A program made the translations under genes and the position numbers. A DNA stretch of 64,000 bases from Fasciolopsis buskii (taxonomy: Eukaryota; Platyhelminthes; Trematoda; Plagiorchiida; Fasciolidae), in the NCBI GenBank assembly GCA_008360955.1, contig LUCM01008322.1, forward strand, positions 314,213 to 378,212, given 5' to 3'. Of the stretch, positions 13,603-26,300 are shown one piece after another; position 1 is the first letter of the stretch; each line of letters starts with the position of its first letter. Below the pieces are notes generated by a model. The model was not told the origin of the DNA, did no database searches, and saw only the letters and a list, made by a program, of their open reading frames with translations.

Positions 13603-13920
13603 ATGTATTTGGAGGTGCCACCTGGTTTTCTTATCGAAATTCCGTTTCAACACACAATACAAAGGGTACATATGATGTATACACATTCAACTGGGTCAAA
13701 AAAGCTTTTTGATTGTTGTCGTAAGTTATTTTATTTGTCACCACCTCCAATAGAAAAATTGTTTTCTTTTCATTTTCTAATTGCAGAGTTGCAGATCGTT
13801 GTGAATATTCAAAATCCAGTATGCTATGAACGCACTACCTTCAACCCTTTTATCATCTTTTTAATTCATCGTGATCCTACTACGGCCGGAGTTTCGAGGT
13901 TCATAGAAAAATCCAAATAG
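13603..13920 (+). CDS. Possible two-exon coding segment with a 66-bp intron
   Basis: A near-ideal short intron lies inside an open frame. The donor GTAAGT is at 13721. A long pyrimidine tract precedes the acceptor ATTGCAG, which ends at 13786. The 66-base intron is a multiple of three, so the frame is open whether or not it is removed. Splicing joins ...LFDCC to QLQIVVNIQNP..., and the frame closes with TAG at 13918-13920. ATTAAA, a variant poly(A) signal, follows at about 13926. Short introns of this size are known in flatworms. The true 5' end is unknown: 13603 is the first ATG after a stop, and an acceptor near 13612 or 13664 would also fit. Product not recognised. Confidence 0.35.
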   Translation: MYLEVPPGFLIEIPFQHTIQRVHMMYTHSTGSKKLFDCCRKLFYLSPPPIEKLFSFHFLIAELQIVVNIQNPVCYERTTFNPFIIFLIHRDPTTAGVSRFIEKSK

Positions 13921-15275
13921 TCTGGGTCAATTAAAACCGAAATGTTCGTTCGGCCGAAGCTGGATGCTTTTAGCGGAAGGGAGTGTTACGCTGGAGTTAC
14001 ACGGTATGCAAGTGAACGAACGGAACCAGGCAGTTTTCATTTGCAATATCCATGCATGCTATCATTATAGAAAGTTTTTTTCGCCACTGGAAACACCTGA
14101 ATGAAACTATGCTGATTTATTGGTTATTAGTGTCGTTCCGCGAGGGACATTTGTGATTGGAAATTTTCCTATCATTAAGTATGGTTGGATGCTATCGCAT
14201 CATAGTGAAATACGGTCTGTTCCTAACATCGAAAATAGAGCGGTAGCATCTTTTCTACTGATTGCAAGCCATCAGATAAGGTTATTTTGTGATCGAACAA
14301 TTAACAACAGTGTTCGAACTCAGATGATCCGCGTTATTCTAATGCTAATTAGTAGGTGGTTTTTACCGCTTTCTCACAATTACTTGTTAGTAATGTAGGC
14401 GATGCCTAGTCCCCCTGGGATTTTTGATTTCACAAGCAAACCTTGAATTAGCTTGCTAACCGTACACTCAGAAAGAAACAGGCTCAAATGGAGAGATAGG
14501 CATCACCATAAAGACCTTATTAGAACAAAACTCCAGTCCTATTTCCCGAGTCTAAGGCTGATCGGATGACCTGAGGTTCGAGCGTGAAAGGCCGAGTCCG
14601 AAGAGCGATTAGCCTAGCATAAAATCAATGGTCTTTTGAAAAAAGCATCAGACAATTTTAAACAAACCGATCAGTGTTTGCCTTCGGGTTAAACGGCGAG
14701 TCGATGTTGACTAATCACTTTCGGAAGATCAAAAACTGAACTCGGTAATTATAAAATGCCTTGAAATAAAAACCGGAATCAACTTCGACCGAAAAGACTT
14801 ATACAACCTTTTGTTCTGTCGCATTAATACGATTTGGATTTTATCATTAGAGAATATTCTGTGTTGGTTTAGCTTGGTTGTTGCTGATAGAGCTGTTGGA
14901 AACGGGAACTTCTCTTTGTGAGTTCCATCATGACAACCCAAAAGAGATGTCAGTTTTAGGACATTTAGCTCTTTGGCGCATACAATAGTGAACAACATAT
15001 GCATCTATACAAAATTCGACTAGTAGAAGAGTTGAAAGGAACATCCGAAATCGAGCGGAAACTTGGAAAAGCAAACAGCCTTGAACCAGATTTAATTAAG
15101 TTCCGCAATCAGATTAACGTCCATGGAGGGAAGTGAATGCGGAACCGAGCTTAGTATCGATTTTTGACTGATAAATCAAGTTTATATCCCATTTGGACGG
15201 AATAAGAAAAAGACGTCTGAAGACCCTTACCTATTTTCGCTAGTGTTATCGACCTCCCCCCGCCAGAACTTTGGG
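13921..15275. other. Gene-poor stretch
   Basis: No gene recognised. A decayed B-box-like GGTTCGAGCG near 14574 may mark another old tRNA-related repeat, without enough sequence to call one. Confidence 0.45.
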
Positions 15276-15860
15276 CTACTGTTTCCCTTTCTTCAAGCCG
15301 ATCCCTACTAACCGAGTAGCAGCACTTGGAGAATTGTCATTGAAGTTTTTGGATGGGAGCTGATCATCTATCAATGACTCCAATGATTCAAATGAACATG
15401 TACCGTCAAAGTCGTTCGTTGTCGGAATTAAATCAATTTCTGCTTTTTGTCCTTTCGTGACTAGTCGACTGTATTTTCCAAATGTTATCAACTAAGTGTA
15501 TATCTTATGAACGTCCTATTCGCGTTTATCGGTTTGCAATGATGGTTCTATTATTATTCGTTCATTTCCATGATATTTTGTGTTCAGCAACGCGTTGTAG
15601 ATGTCAAGTAGTGCTAGGATTCGAGGTGAAGCACGTTCACCATCAATTGTCATTTGAATCCCATCTGTTTGAGCCGTTCTTGGATTACGAATAGTTAGTT
15701 GCATGTTAGACTGTGCACATTGCAAAACATTGATCAATTTATTAAGGTCAAGGAGTTGAATGAGGTTTTTATGAATGGAACACATACGTAGTCTATTCCG
15801 GTTCCCTTCTATGCGTGTCTTTATCGACAGACCGCAATTATCGTATGGAGGTCGAGACAA
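15276..15860 (-). pseudogene. Weak coding-like frame interrupted by two stops
   Basis: Read from 15860 downward, one frame stays open for 114 codons, meets two in-frame TAG stops about nine codons apart (near 15516 and 15490), and then stays open in the same frame for 71 codons to 15276. The composition looks protein-like, with a segment near SNMQLTIRNPRTA and an acidic, serine-rich C-terminal part. No family is recognised. It may be a decayed gene, two exons with an unrecognised intron, or chance. Confidence 0.2.
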
Positions 15861-17746
15861 CTCCGAGGTTTTCAGACTGACTGCTCCCTAATCCTTTCTT
15901 ATTTGTTTCCACTTTCAGGATCGCATATACGCGATGTACAAAGAGAATCTTAAAGAACGCAATCTGGCAGATCAAGAAAACCTTTTGGGAAAAGACTTTG
16001 ATAGCCGGGGGGTGGATGAAATCATCTGAGTAGGACCTTGTCATTCTTCCCGCAAAGCCGGAATTCAGTAGGGTCGGCAGGCCTGTAAATCGTATGAGCT
16101 ATCATACACAATCACATACCGACCGTTCTGAAATAGATACAACACCGATTAGTAGTAGTTCAACCGCATCAGGAACACTAAAAGAGAGGGAAAATTCACG
16201 GAATGACAAAACCAACAGTGTGTGTATTAGTCGTCTTACGACACAGCCGTGTCTGGAGTCACAAAACTCGCAAGGTATCCAAATTTCTGTACACAGTATA
16301 TTCATATAGTCTTCTTCTAAACGGTCTTCGTGATCTTCATTTGTAGACCACGTGTAGATGACCTTGAAGGTGGTAGGAAATAAAGTTGAATTAGAAGACG
16401 ATCAAGTTCAGAAGCCCCATAGTTGTTTCGCTCTCCCTACCATATCACCTGAAACCCGGTCACCCAGGGGGAGATAAGAATGAGCATACGCATCTCAGTT
16501 CTAGATTATCATTTGTTACTATGAACAACAAACATATCCTTCTTATTCCCAAAAAGGTCTACTGGCAGATCAATATCATGGCAAAAGGGAAGCTTTTGTC
16601 TCCAAGGTTAGCGAATTTATTTATAGTCAATCTCCCAGGAGGTTTGATAAAAAGTGCAAAACTTTACAGGAATGTATGAAAAGAATACTCCAATTATCAC
16701 TTGTCTCGACTAAATAGCAGGCATTCTGTGTGAATCTGAACAGTTGAAAACACTTTTAGAAGTTGCTTCTAATTTTCTTAACATTGGTATACGACCTGAG
16801 GAAATTATGGAATAACTGCAGAGTTGTTTTTCAAAAAGCCACTTAGACCGGCCAGTGCCCGTACGCGATAAGCTTTGCGCTCTTAAAGTATTCACGGGAT
16901 CTAGTCCAAACTCTTAAAGTCATAAAAATGGATTCGCATAAAAATGCAGAAAGAAGCTGTTATTCAATTTTTCTGTACATAGTAAATCCAGAGTTACTAG
17001 ACTAATTCTTGCATCCATAAACAGGCGAAGAAAACACGTTCTGTGTGTGTGTGTATGTGTGTGTTTATGTACCCCAGTCGAAGAAGATGACAAAGTTTGA
17101 TTGCCCAGGCAACGAATTAGATCAGCAGTCTTCCGAACTCAATGGGCAAGTAATTGCAGAATAATTCATCGTCCAACGGTTCAGCATCGTTCGTTGCCGT
17201 GCGATAATCCTGATTTCCATGCGGTTTGGTGTACGGAAGTCGAACAAAGTGATCGTTGCGTAACTTCATTGTCGGACATATTTCAAATCAGGGCTGGACT
17301 TTTCGCGACAGTCCGGATCGTTTCAGAAGGATGTTCATACAGTTGAAAGGCAAAACATCCTACAGTCACTGGTCGGTAATTGTTGCTCAACCCAGACATT
17401 GCAATCCCAGTCATGTACACGGCAAACAATGCTCGTATAAAGAGGCTTGCAGTGGTCACATGACACATTCTTACGGATGCCTGCGGTATACCATGGCAGA
17501 AAAGAACATGTCAAGCCCAAGGTGATGTAATTTTACCTCCAACTCCTCTTCCTGTTATCGTATGTGGTGTTATTTTGCTCCTCTCGAATAGTGACGCACT
17601 GCGCGAACGCATTGGGACAGCACATTATCCCATGGAACATTCTGCCTTACGCACCGAGTTTAACTGCACTAGAATAATCCCAGTAAGATGGAGGACAATA
17701 AATATTGCCAAACTAGTCTCTATTTACAAAATTACTGTGGATAAAG
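15861..17746. other. Gene-poor stretch
   Basis: Contains the TG microsatellite at 17042-17063. Open frames at 17101-17525 occur in several frames of both strands at once and show no motif. Confidence 0.4.
17042..17063. repeat. (TG)n microsatellite
   Basis: TG repeat with one TA interruption. Confidence 0.9.
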
Positions 17747-18037
17747 GTGGGTTTGGACTTTTCATTCTTTTATGTGTGCTTGCCTTTCTCTTGCTACGCC
17801 TCACGGTTCACCGAGGCTTGGTGGGACTATGACTTCCTGCTGAACAGAATTCTTTCATACCGGAAGTCAGAAAGGAGAAAACATCCAACCAAACGATTTC
17901 AGCTATTGTCACCGGGACAAAAACATTCACATGATAGCTTCCATAAAAAGCGACCAAATCGAAAATGTTTGACTTTTTTGACTCAACCACCAAAAATCGA
18001 GTCCAGTCGACCGACCGAGAAACCAACCGTGTTATGA
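17747..18037 (+). CDS. Possible terminal exon, membrane-helix then basic tail
   Basis: The frame closing at TGA 18035-18037 encodes a basic, proline-containing tail (WWDYDFLLNRILSYRK near its start, PTEKPTVL at its end). AATAAA follows at 18049-18054, only 12 bases after the stop. Just upstream, in the other frame (about 17730-17800), lies a hydrophobic run GLFILLCVLAFLLLRL that reads as a membrane helix. The helix and the tail are out of frame by one base, so either a frameshift separates them or a pyrimidine-rich acceptor starts the exon between them. The tail would be cytosolic if this were a single-pass protein. No family is recognised. Confidence 0.35.
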   Translation: MGLDFSFFYVCLPFSCYASRFTEAWWDYDFLLNRILSYRKSERRKHPTKRFQLLSPGQKHSHDSFHKKRPNRKCLTFLTQPPKIESSRPTEKPTVL

Positions 18038-18507
18038 ATGGAACGAACAATAAAATCAAAGCGAATTCCTGTCAGACCTACTCAGAGCCACACGGGACAG
18101 GAAATCACCTGTCAGAGCAAATTCTTTGATCCCCACACACGGGGTTTCGATGCGGGTACCAGATGTAGTTTGGCTCCCGGTGAGCGAGCGAAACTGTTCG
18201 ATTGATGTGTACCGATAAGAAAATCTGACTAAATCTGAGTATCGTTCTGCGATGTGGGGGATATGGACTGGGATAGTAGACAATCCTTTTGTCATTTTTA
18301 TTTTGGGTTCAAAAAATGTACGCTTAATCCAAGCCAAACTGACACGAGTATCCGTTCATTCCCACAAGACACAAAATTGTTCTCGTTGCACAGTTCCTTT
18401 TGGATCACTTTCGTGACTGAAAGCTTTGGTTTCATCACTCATTGACTGACTTTATTCTTACATGATGTCGAAACAAGTGATGCATTGATTTCTCGATGTG
18501 CTTTCAG

Positions 18508-18707
18508 TTATCCTCGACCCATTGCAATATTTCTGAACGCGCCCATATTTGTATATGTTGGATTGATTACTGTGTCGAAATGTTACTTTGATTCCTCATC
18601 TGTTTGGAGTTCATCCAAACTGCTTCTGAACTTCCGACCCAGCATACGGTCAAAAGCAGACAGACACGATTCGACATCTAACTGGCTGTTTCGAAACATT
18701 GTAGATG
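18508..18707 (+). CDS. Possible internal coding exon
   Basis: This 200-bp stretch begins after TGTGCTTTCAG, a good acceptor ending at 18507, and ends at GTAGATG|GTGAGA, a good donor at 18708. It is open throughout in one frame. The encoded peptide begins YPRPIAIFLNAPIF and holds one hydrophobic span (about 20 residues, AIFLNAPIFVYVGLITVSK) followed by a serine-rich polar part. Both splice sites match consensus, which makes it the best-framed internal exon in the window. It lies 3' of the poly(A) signal at 18049, so it would belong to a different gene. Family not recognised. Confidence 0.4.
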
Positions 18708-19821
18708 GTGAGAACCGTAAACATCACATTCTCTGACTAAGTGGGCGCAAAGCGATATGCACGATTCGTAACGATCTTCATTCGTATGCCCCCCCCCCGT
18801 GGTCACAAATGCAAAGGGCGAAACGACCATTTCTGCTTCCAAGGCACCATGTGTCACAAGATGATTACATTTGCAATATTTACCACGGAATGTGATGATA
18901 CTCGACCATTTAATCGGAAGCGATTTTGAATTCTACTATGTGAAATGACATACTAACGGCACCTGATAGTATTCAGTGACTAACTTTCTCTACTCCATCA
19001 CCTTCGAATGACAAATTTTCTGGCGCATGCTTGTTCACGTGTCATATTTTCATTCAGTTCCTTACAACCATGGCATTTTCCCGTCAATGAACTGTTGTGG
19101 ATTGGCGTTTTTTTGAGAAAAGTTCTACAAGTAGTAGAACTCAGTGTCGATTGAATCTATGGTGCACACATTTCCCTCTAATAGCCAACCAGCATATTTC
19201 TCTCCCCTTCAGAGTGCCCGGAAAAAGCTAACGGAAAGCCAATTTTTGTCCGATATCGGTTATCCACGCACTGACAACGGTAAGAAATTGACGTGACTCG
19301 AAGAGCGCTAGACTACCTTTATTTTGATTTGCCCAAGTAAAGCATACACTACGTTGAACTATGTATGCTACGGTCGTCCTTTATTTAGCCGACACATCTA
19401 ACCGACTGTCAATGACTTGCGCTCGTGACTGCTAACTGTCTTCCTGAAATGGGCTCAGTAATTCCGCAATTTCGCTATTTTTCTTCGCCTAAGGGACAAA
19501 CTGACAGGGTTGACTGGCTGTCCTGGGTTGAACTTTTCTGGCATCCATCTTCCCTTTTGAGCATTGTCTTAATAACTGACATCCGGTAACCGTTTCATTG
19601 ACTCTATAATTTGAATGTTCATCAGTATGTTACTATCTTGTCCATTCTTGGTTATGCTAAGTTTCCACTGTCCTTTCACTCCACTTTTTCCGAAATGGGT
19701 TGCTCATCGGCTGGCTGTTCGATCAGCATATTCAAAATTTCACAAAATGCCATATCGGTTTTGTTTGTGTAAGTGTTGATGTTGGCTGATACTCTTACTG
19801 GACTTCTTAATCTTTTAGATT
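18708..19821. other. Gene-poor stretch
   Basis: Nothing recognised beyond a short poly-C run near 18788-18796. Confidence 0.45.
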
Positions 19822-19995
19822 TTATCTTTTTACTTCCTTTATTAATGAAATAACAATGCACATCATTTTTGAAGAAGGGAGCCACGGCCAGCAGGGGGCT
19901 GCCAAGTGGGGAAGTTGACCGGTGGTGGGGGGATTCAAACCCGCGAACTTGACGTCCAAACACTACGACTTTATCCGTTTGGCCACTGCCAGCTG
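19822..19995 (-). mobile_element. SINE family 1, copy A (tRNA-derived)
   Basis: On the minus strand this copy carries a GTGGCCAAACGG A box, a B-box-like GGGTTTGAATCC about 50 bases later, the shared body motif CCACTTGGCAGCC and the shared 3' end ATTAATAAAGGAAGTAAAA. Four other copies (23174, 51986, 55432 and 57032) have the same order of parts. A tRNA-like head, a short unrelated body and a fixed A-rich 3' end are the usual build of a SINE; the LINE partner that would mobilise it is not identified. Confidence 0.85.
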
Positions 19996-22900
19996 ATGCT
20001 ATTTTTTTCTGTCTATGCCTTTCAGGTCGGTCACTCCGAATTTTTGAAGATCGGCGTCGCAGTGCATGCTACACTAGTTTCATGTTCAAGGTCATCTTAA
20101 GGTCAAGTTGATGGTAACTCCTTAAATGAAAAAAGATCGTTGTCAGCTCCACATGCATACACTGACAATACCACCTTGGCTTTTGCTAAACCTCACGGAA
20201 ACTCAATCCTTATCCCCGACAAATGTTTACGCCTACTGCTGCTGCTCCTGGCGCCGCCAAACTTTCAACAACCGGACATGTTTGCAACAAGTGAAGTACC
20301 GACACACGAGGAACTTCATCATCATCTTCTAAGGACCAGCGCTTACGCGAATGAGCACCGCTTCTGTGTGGAATCAAATACCATGTTTCATTGAGGCCGA
20401 TGCCCGAAGGTGACAGTGATGCATACAGAGAAAGCAATCGACATAGCGCTTTTTACCCAGACTACTTAGAAACCGGTTCACAACTTTGTCGCTGACGGAA
20501 ATGAGCCGAAGTTTCTCTTTTCGTTGCTAGCTTTCAGCAAGACAGTCTTCTTGAAATCACCCAGCAAGGTGACAGCCTCAGTAGGGCGAATAATTTGCAC
20601 TGGGATTTGGTCATAAAGGTGCTTAATACGCGGCCGATTCTGTCATTATTTTTACGGGCACATGGATGTTAACCAATCGGGATAAATGGTCGGCTGTCTG
20701 CCGTTTCCGAACACGTCTATCCGTTCACGCGTACATGGTTAACATTGTAAACAGGGAGATAAGGAAGACGGCTGCGTCTCCGCATAGTCGAGCGAACTCA
20801 GTTGCAAGTCCAAATTTGTGAATACCCTGTTCGCGTTGACTCTGACATCTAAAGGGCCCATTTTGATTCGATCATCAATCACACATGGGAACAGGCAGGA
20901 TCAGTGTTAATCTGGATAACTCATTTGATGTCAAACACATGATGATTTGGGTACTTTGTGACACCTGAACCTGACCAATGCAAGCCGCACGAGCACCTTG
21001 TCACCTTGATTTTGCCCTCGGAATCAAACGGCTGATCCGGCATCTGATTCAATGTCTTGACTGACGTAAGACGCATCATTCATTTCAGAATTTCAGCGGT
21101 CATACTGTAACGGCCAGCTCTGCATATGTTCTGGATGCATTTTGTGGTCCCGGTTTAAGAGGCACTCCGAGTTGTGAATGGATCACGAAACACTGTGGGT
21201 AGTACTCTTTCTATGAAGGGCGCAGTGTAACCATCAAGTTGTGGCTGAGATATTGAGTAAGTGTTGATGCCGGCCGATAGTGTTGCTGGGCTTCGATTCA
21301 AGTTGTTCTCTTTTGGTGGTCCGTTTCTGATTGTGGGCCATGTCAGCTCAATCGAGGAGCACTATCCTGCAATCAGTATATTGCAATTCTGGCCAGCATC
21401 AAAACTTACTCAACAAAATCCAATATCGCAGCTACAACTTGATCATTATAGCTGCTCCAATAAGCACATTCACAGATGCAACAAAATGGCCCCCAATACA
21501 TTCTGCAAATCTGTGTCCACTTTCTTTCCTCAAATTCTCGACTGGAAAACACGACTTTCTTCTGCATCCTGTCGATATCCATCGCGCATAATCGCTTTTT
21601 TTTGAACCACCTACCGCGATGTTATTTACCTACCATTTCCGTTCATAACAAACGGCGAGTTGTTGCCCTCCCGTGACGTGGTTGGGGATTTAACAACATC
21701 GCATCTGTTCTGAGCTGACGTTTTCCGTAGTGCATGTATGTGTGTGTGTGGTGTCCGTGTTTATGCGAGCAGTGGTTCATTTTAAACGTCAGCTGACACC
21801 CACTGACTGAACATTAGCTTGAATATCGATCCTGGTCGAATGCCAGTCGCACATCTGACGTGTTTCCTTTAACAAATTCAACTGCTAACCCCACCACATC
21901 CACTGTCAGCGGACGTGTCAGTCCACATGTTGATGATTACCACTCAGACTCCCCACTCACCGAACAAGTTGGATGTCAAACCACGCACCAATCAGTAGGC
22001 CAGCTGTAACTGAACGCTAATCCACCCTAAGACAGGGACGTTTGAAATCCACTTCACACGATCTTTGGCCGGCTAAAAGAGAAAATGGGATTGGGAAGGC
22101 AATTTGTTTGCAAATCTCACACCCCGCTCACATGCTCCTCTGTCTTACACTTCGTCGCATCCGCCTCGTGTCAAATGAGATCGAATTCGGTATAGCCAAA
22201 TAAATCGTCCCTAAAACAACCAAAAGGATGACACCGTATTACTCGACTTGTTTGGCATTTTGTTTGGCTTGCGTTTGATGACTTTGGAATAGAACGGTAC
22301 GGATAAAAGAGATCGTCTTTCAACAATCTGTTGCATTTTTTGAGTTGTGTATTGTTGAGCCAACGTTTGCACGCTGCACGCACCTCAAGCGAGAAGATAT
22401 GCGGATGTCTGAGGGTGCGAACTGTGAGATGTCTGTTGGTTGCAGTTAGAAACTGGGTTCTGATTTCGCTAATGAGACAGACAAGTTGGTCCTGAGCCAC
22501 TAAATGGGATCTCCCGCTAGATGTCCGATGTTTCACACAGTCTTTGATTTTCGTATTAGCATCAATTCTGGATCAGAATCGAATATCACTTTTTGGATTA
22601 ATGCAACAGTCTAGTGAAAATGCTGTCACATATTTTCCTTTTCTTCCAGTTCTTAATCAAACGGAATGCCAACTAAATTAAAAATGCTTGTATTCCACAG
22701 GTCGACCATATGATTTCGGAATCTGAGCACATTATCTGGTAATCGTTCCAGGTTCTGGAGCATCGTATTGTCGATGGAAAGTCATTCACATTTCAGAGTT
22801 TCCCCCAGCTCACTTTTCAGTCGGTGTACTCTCACATTTTTATAAAATATTTAAATGAAAAAACCCCGATCAGTGTCCACTGGGTTCAGATCTAAAAGGT

Positions 22901-23173
22901 AATCTGAGCCATGTCACCACATTGTCACGACAAGACAGTAACGAGCTTTCATTCAAACGTGGATTATAATCTCGGACATTATCCAGCAGGAATCCGACCG
23001 ACGGTTCAAAGCAGTCAACAGCACTAGGTGACGTTCCGGTGTGCGGGCATGCGCACCTGAGCCTTGAACGGTGAACGAAATCGAGAAATCTCGCAGGTCA
23101 AGCAGTGTGAAACCCCATCGCCAATTCTAGCAACTGCAACATGTCATCTCGGTTCCAGTTTATCTTCTCCATG
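19996..23173. other. Gene-poor stretch
   Basis: No gene assigned. A 121-codon open frame at 22171-22536 (-) has no motif. A short TG repeat sits at 21735-21752. Confidence 0.4.
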
Positions 23174-23346
23174 GCAGGTAGTGGCCAAGTGGAAAAGGTC
23201 GTGGCGTTTGCACATCAAGGTCGCGGGTTCGAGTTCTACCACCGCCGGTCGACTTCCCCACTTGGCAGCCTTCTATTGGCCGTGGCCCCCTTCCTGAAAA
23301 ATGATGTGCATTGTTACTTCATTAATAAAGGAAGTAAAAGATAAAA
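23174..23346 (+). mobile_element. SINE family 1, copy B
   Basis: Plus-strand copy and the clearest one: A box GTGGCCAAGTGG, B box GGGTTCGAGTTC, body motif CCACTTGGCAGCC, and a 3' end reading ATTAATAAAGGAAGTAAAAG before an A-rich tail. The head resembles a tRNA of the Ser/Leu type in its D-arm but does not fold as a working tRNA. Confidence 0.88.
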
Positions 23347-26300
23347 AAGAACGATCGAATGGACACTGGTCGAGAAACACCACTCTCGTCTATTGGTCCT
23401 AACTAGCCGATCTATACAGGTGATCTAAGCTCGAAACCCATTGCTCCATTGTCTCTAGTCTCTAAGGCTCATTTTCTCTTTCTTGATCCACATTTGTAAC
23501 ATCACTCCTGCTCGTCTCCGAGCTGCGGTGAATGACTGATTCCGGCTTTTCTCTGCGGCTTTCAGTCAACAGGATTCCTTTTCCTTGCATCGTTCTCCTG
23601 ACACCAAAAAGGGATCACCAACGAGTCCTGTTTTCCGAACATAAACCCGCTTAATCGGTGCTTAGCCTCACTTTACATGACGACCCTAAAATTTCCCCAT
23701 ATTTTCAAGAAACTGTGCTCCCCATTTGATCTACTCAGACAGCACTTTCCTTCCCTAAAACCACACATACAAACTGTTGTTGTCCTTGAAGCGGTCACAG
23801 ATCTTGTCATGACAGATGAACATCAACCTATGAAAATACGAATATTTATTAAGGGCTGGGTGGTCGCTACTTGTTCTCGCGCAGCAAATGTTTGCTCTAT
23901 TCTCCGATGTTCGCTATATCATTCTAACTGAAAAGCTTAGGCCTAAAACGGGTGGCTGGTTGAAAGTATGCTGAGGTAGATGGATTTATCCTGGTAAGAT
24001 AAAATGAAAATCCAAACAGTAATACTATGCTTACGTTGATCCATTTTCGAAATTAGTCAACCACGTGGTACAAGAAGAAGATTTACACAGCGTTCAGTTG
24101 AATTGGAATCATCCTTAAAAATCAAGGCAGTCAACTGACCGAAAATCTCTGGGGAGCTAAGCATAAGACGGTAAATCGAGGTTCCGAAGAGGAATGGTCG
24201 TTCTGCACACTAGTACCTGGTCTCGTCTGATCAGAACTTTAGATAAACACAGGATTCTGTCGACTATTACTACTAATTTTCATTCAAATTAAACTGAGCC
24301 AAAAGAATGGCAGTAGAAAATTGGTTTGTATTCCTTTTAACCATCGTTTCCAACAGGCTTCAAAGAATGGTTGTGCCGTTTGGCCCAGAATTAGGCATTC
24401 CGCAAAAATTTTCTGGAAAGACAGGGTTGCTTTTGTCATGGAGTCTACTACCCAGCAAACTGTTGCCAGTCGCTCCAGATAGCCAGGTAGTACACGTCAC
24501 TGACTGCCAGTCCATGCATTCGTTAGTCTCAGTCCCCGTCGCGACCGGCTAATTCAGTCCCTGTAGCTGGTGATTGCAAATGAGACATTCAGATTTTTCA
24601 CTATTTTCTATACGATTCGATAATGGGTAAACAAACGCGCTAGCAATCATGCACTTAAAAATTGCAGCATACATAGAATTTAATGTGTAGGCGAGTTTGC
24701 AAAGCACCGGGGCCTGTCAGTGGTGTAATGGTTGATATTCAAGCCCTCATTTCCGATCTACTTCGAAGGCTGTTGAATGAGTCCGAGGTAGTGATGCGAA
24801 ATGACGACCTAGAGGTATTTTGATCTGTGAATAATTGTTCGAAACGTAACTTATAAGCAGGCACAGAGGTCCTCATTGGTATCTACTTATCGTTTGAAGG
24901 TTGAACCGTGACAAAATTTGTACCTTTAGCACCAAGATGTGAAATGATGGCCATCCGAACTATGGTCGGCCGATGCTAAGCTTACCACCTATGCTGTTTG
25001 CAGAAATAATTAAAAATTTTGAGCAATAAGAAAGTTTCTGTAGATTTGAAACGCACCGAATGCCCTAAAGAAAACTTTCATCTCACTTTGTATTTTTTGA
25101 TAACCTTATTCACAGAACTGATTACGTTTTACAATAATGTTAATCCCCATTAAACTTTTAATTTGGTACGTGGTAGAATCGGAACCGTTGCCATGCCATT
25201 GGGTCACCTCGCAGACCACGACTAAATCAACTGGACACTCACCAGTCTAACCAATCCCATTTTTTGCATCGTTACACTCCTATTGGCTGAAATCGTTCCG
25301 TTTAGGCAAACGAACCCGTTAACATCTCACTGACTGACGATATGTTCACAATTTTCCTGCTTCCAACCACGTGCCCAGTTAAGAACTGGGGAAACTTATT
25401 TTTTTTACCGGATAAGTGATGCCTACATCTTCGTGATTTATGATTTGGTTAGCTAGCACGGATCATGTTTTTAGCTATCATTTATTAATTAGCTTCACAG
25501 CACTTCTCTTCGTTTATCCACTAATTAATCCCCTCATTGTCTTATATGGAAAATTTTCTGACAGACAGGAGGCAATTTCTTCCTGACATTTCTCCAGATA
25601 ACAATTTGTTTGAAGAAAAAACAGATATCAAGGCAGCTCCAACTACTATTGGTGTACGATTTCATATCTGAGGATCTATACAGGAAACTGAAACCAAAAG
25701 ACATACAAACGCAACGATTGAAAGTCTCTACAAAGATCCGCATAGCTAGGGTTCCACTAGGGCCTATTTAGAACTATGGAGTTATCCTTACCTAGTAATC
25801 TACCGGAAGTGTGACAAACATGTTTATTCAATTTTTTTATCCATGCTTTTAGTCTTCTGGGACCAGAAGCGCTAATGTCCGGACTGAAAATGATAGTCGT
25901 CAAACTGACAATAACTTCGAATTACGAAAACATCTTAACAGGTCAGATGGGAAGTTGACGAACTGGCATTTACAACCCAAAATGACCGTCAGAGCTGGGG
26001 CTCGAGTCAGATGGTTGTCGAGGTGGGAAACGCTGGATGCATTTGGCCAACACCCGGGTTGTTACCGCTACCAGTCGAATAGCAACAGTTTGTGCAATTA
26101 ACCGATTTTGCCAGTTGTCCAAATATAACTTTCCTGTCATGCAGCATGCCCATGCAACATGGCGAGTAGACTGGTCTGACAAAGAGATGATCGTCAATCA
26201 TCTGATAACACAACACATACGAATCAAATTTGAGCGATACTCACAGAAGGTATATCATATTTCAAGTTATAGAATTGACTCGGCGAACTATCCGCAGTTT

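Noticed and set aside
22171..22536. 121-codon minus-strand open frame
   Set aside because: No motif, no splice framing and no poly(A) signal; length alone is not enough in this base composition.
24715..24780. tRNA-like A box TGGTGTAATGG with a weak B box
   Set aside because: The B box departs from consensus and no stems pair, so no repeat or tRNA is called.
25990..26090. Possible tRNA-like arms on the minus strand (TGGTAGCGGTAAC, GACTCGAGCCCC)
   Set aside because: Box spacing is about 80 bases and the stems do not pair.
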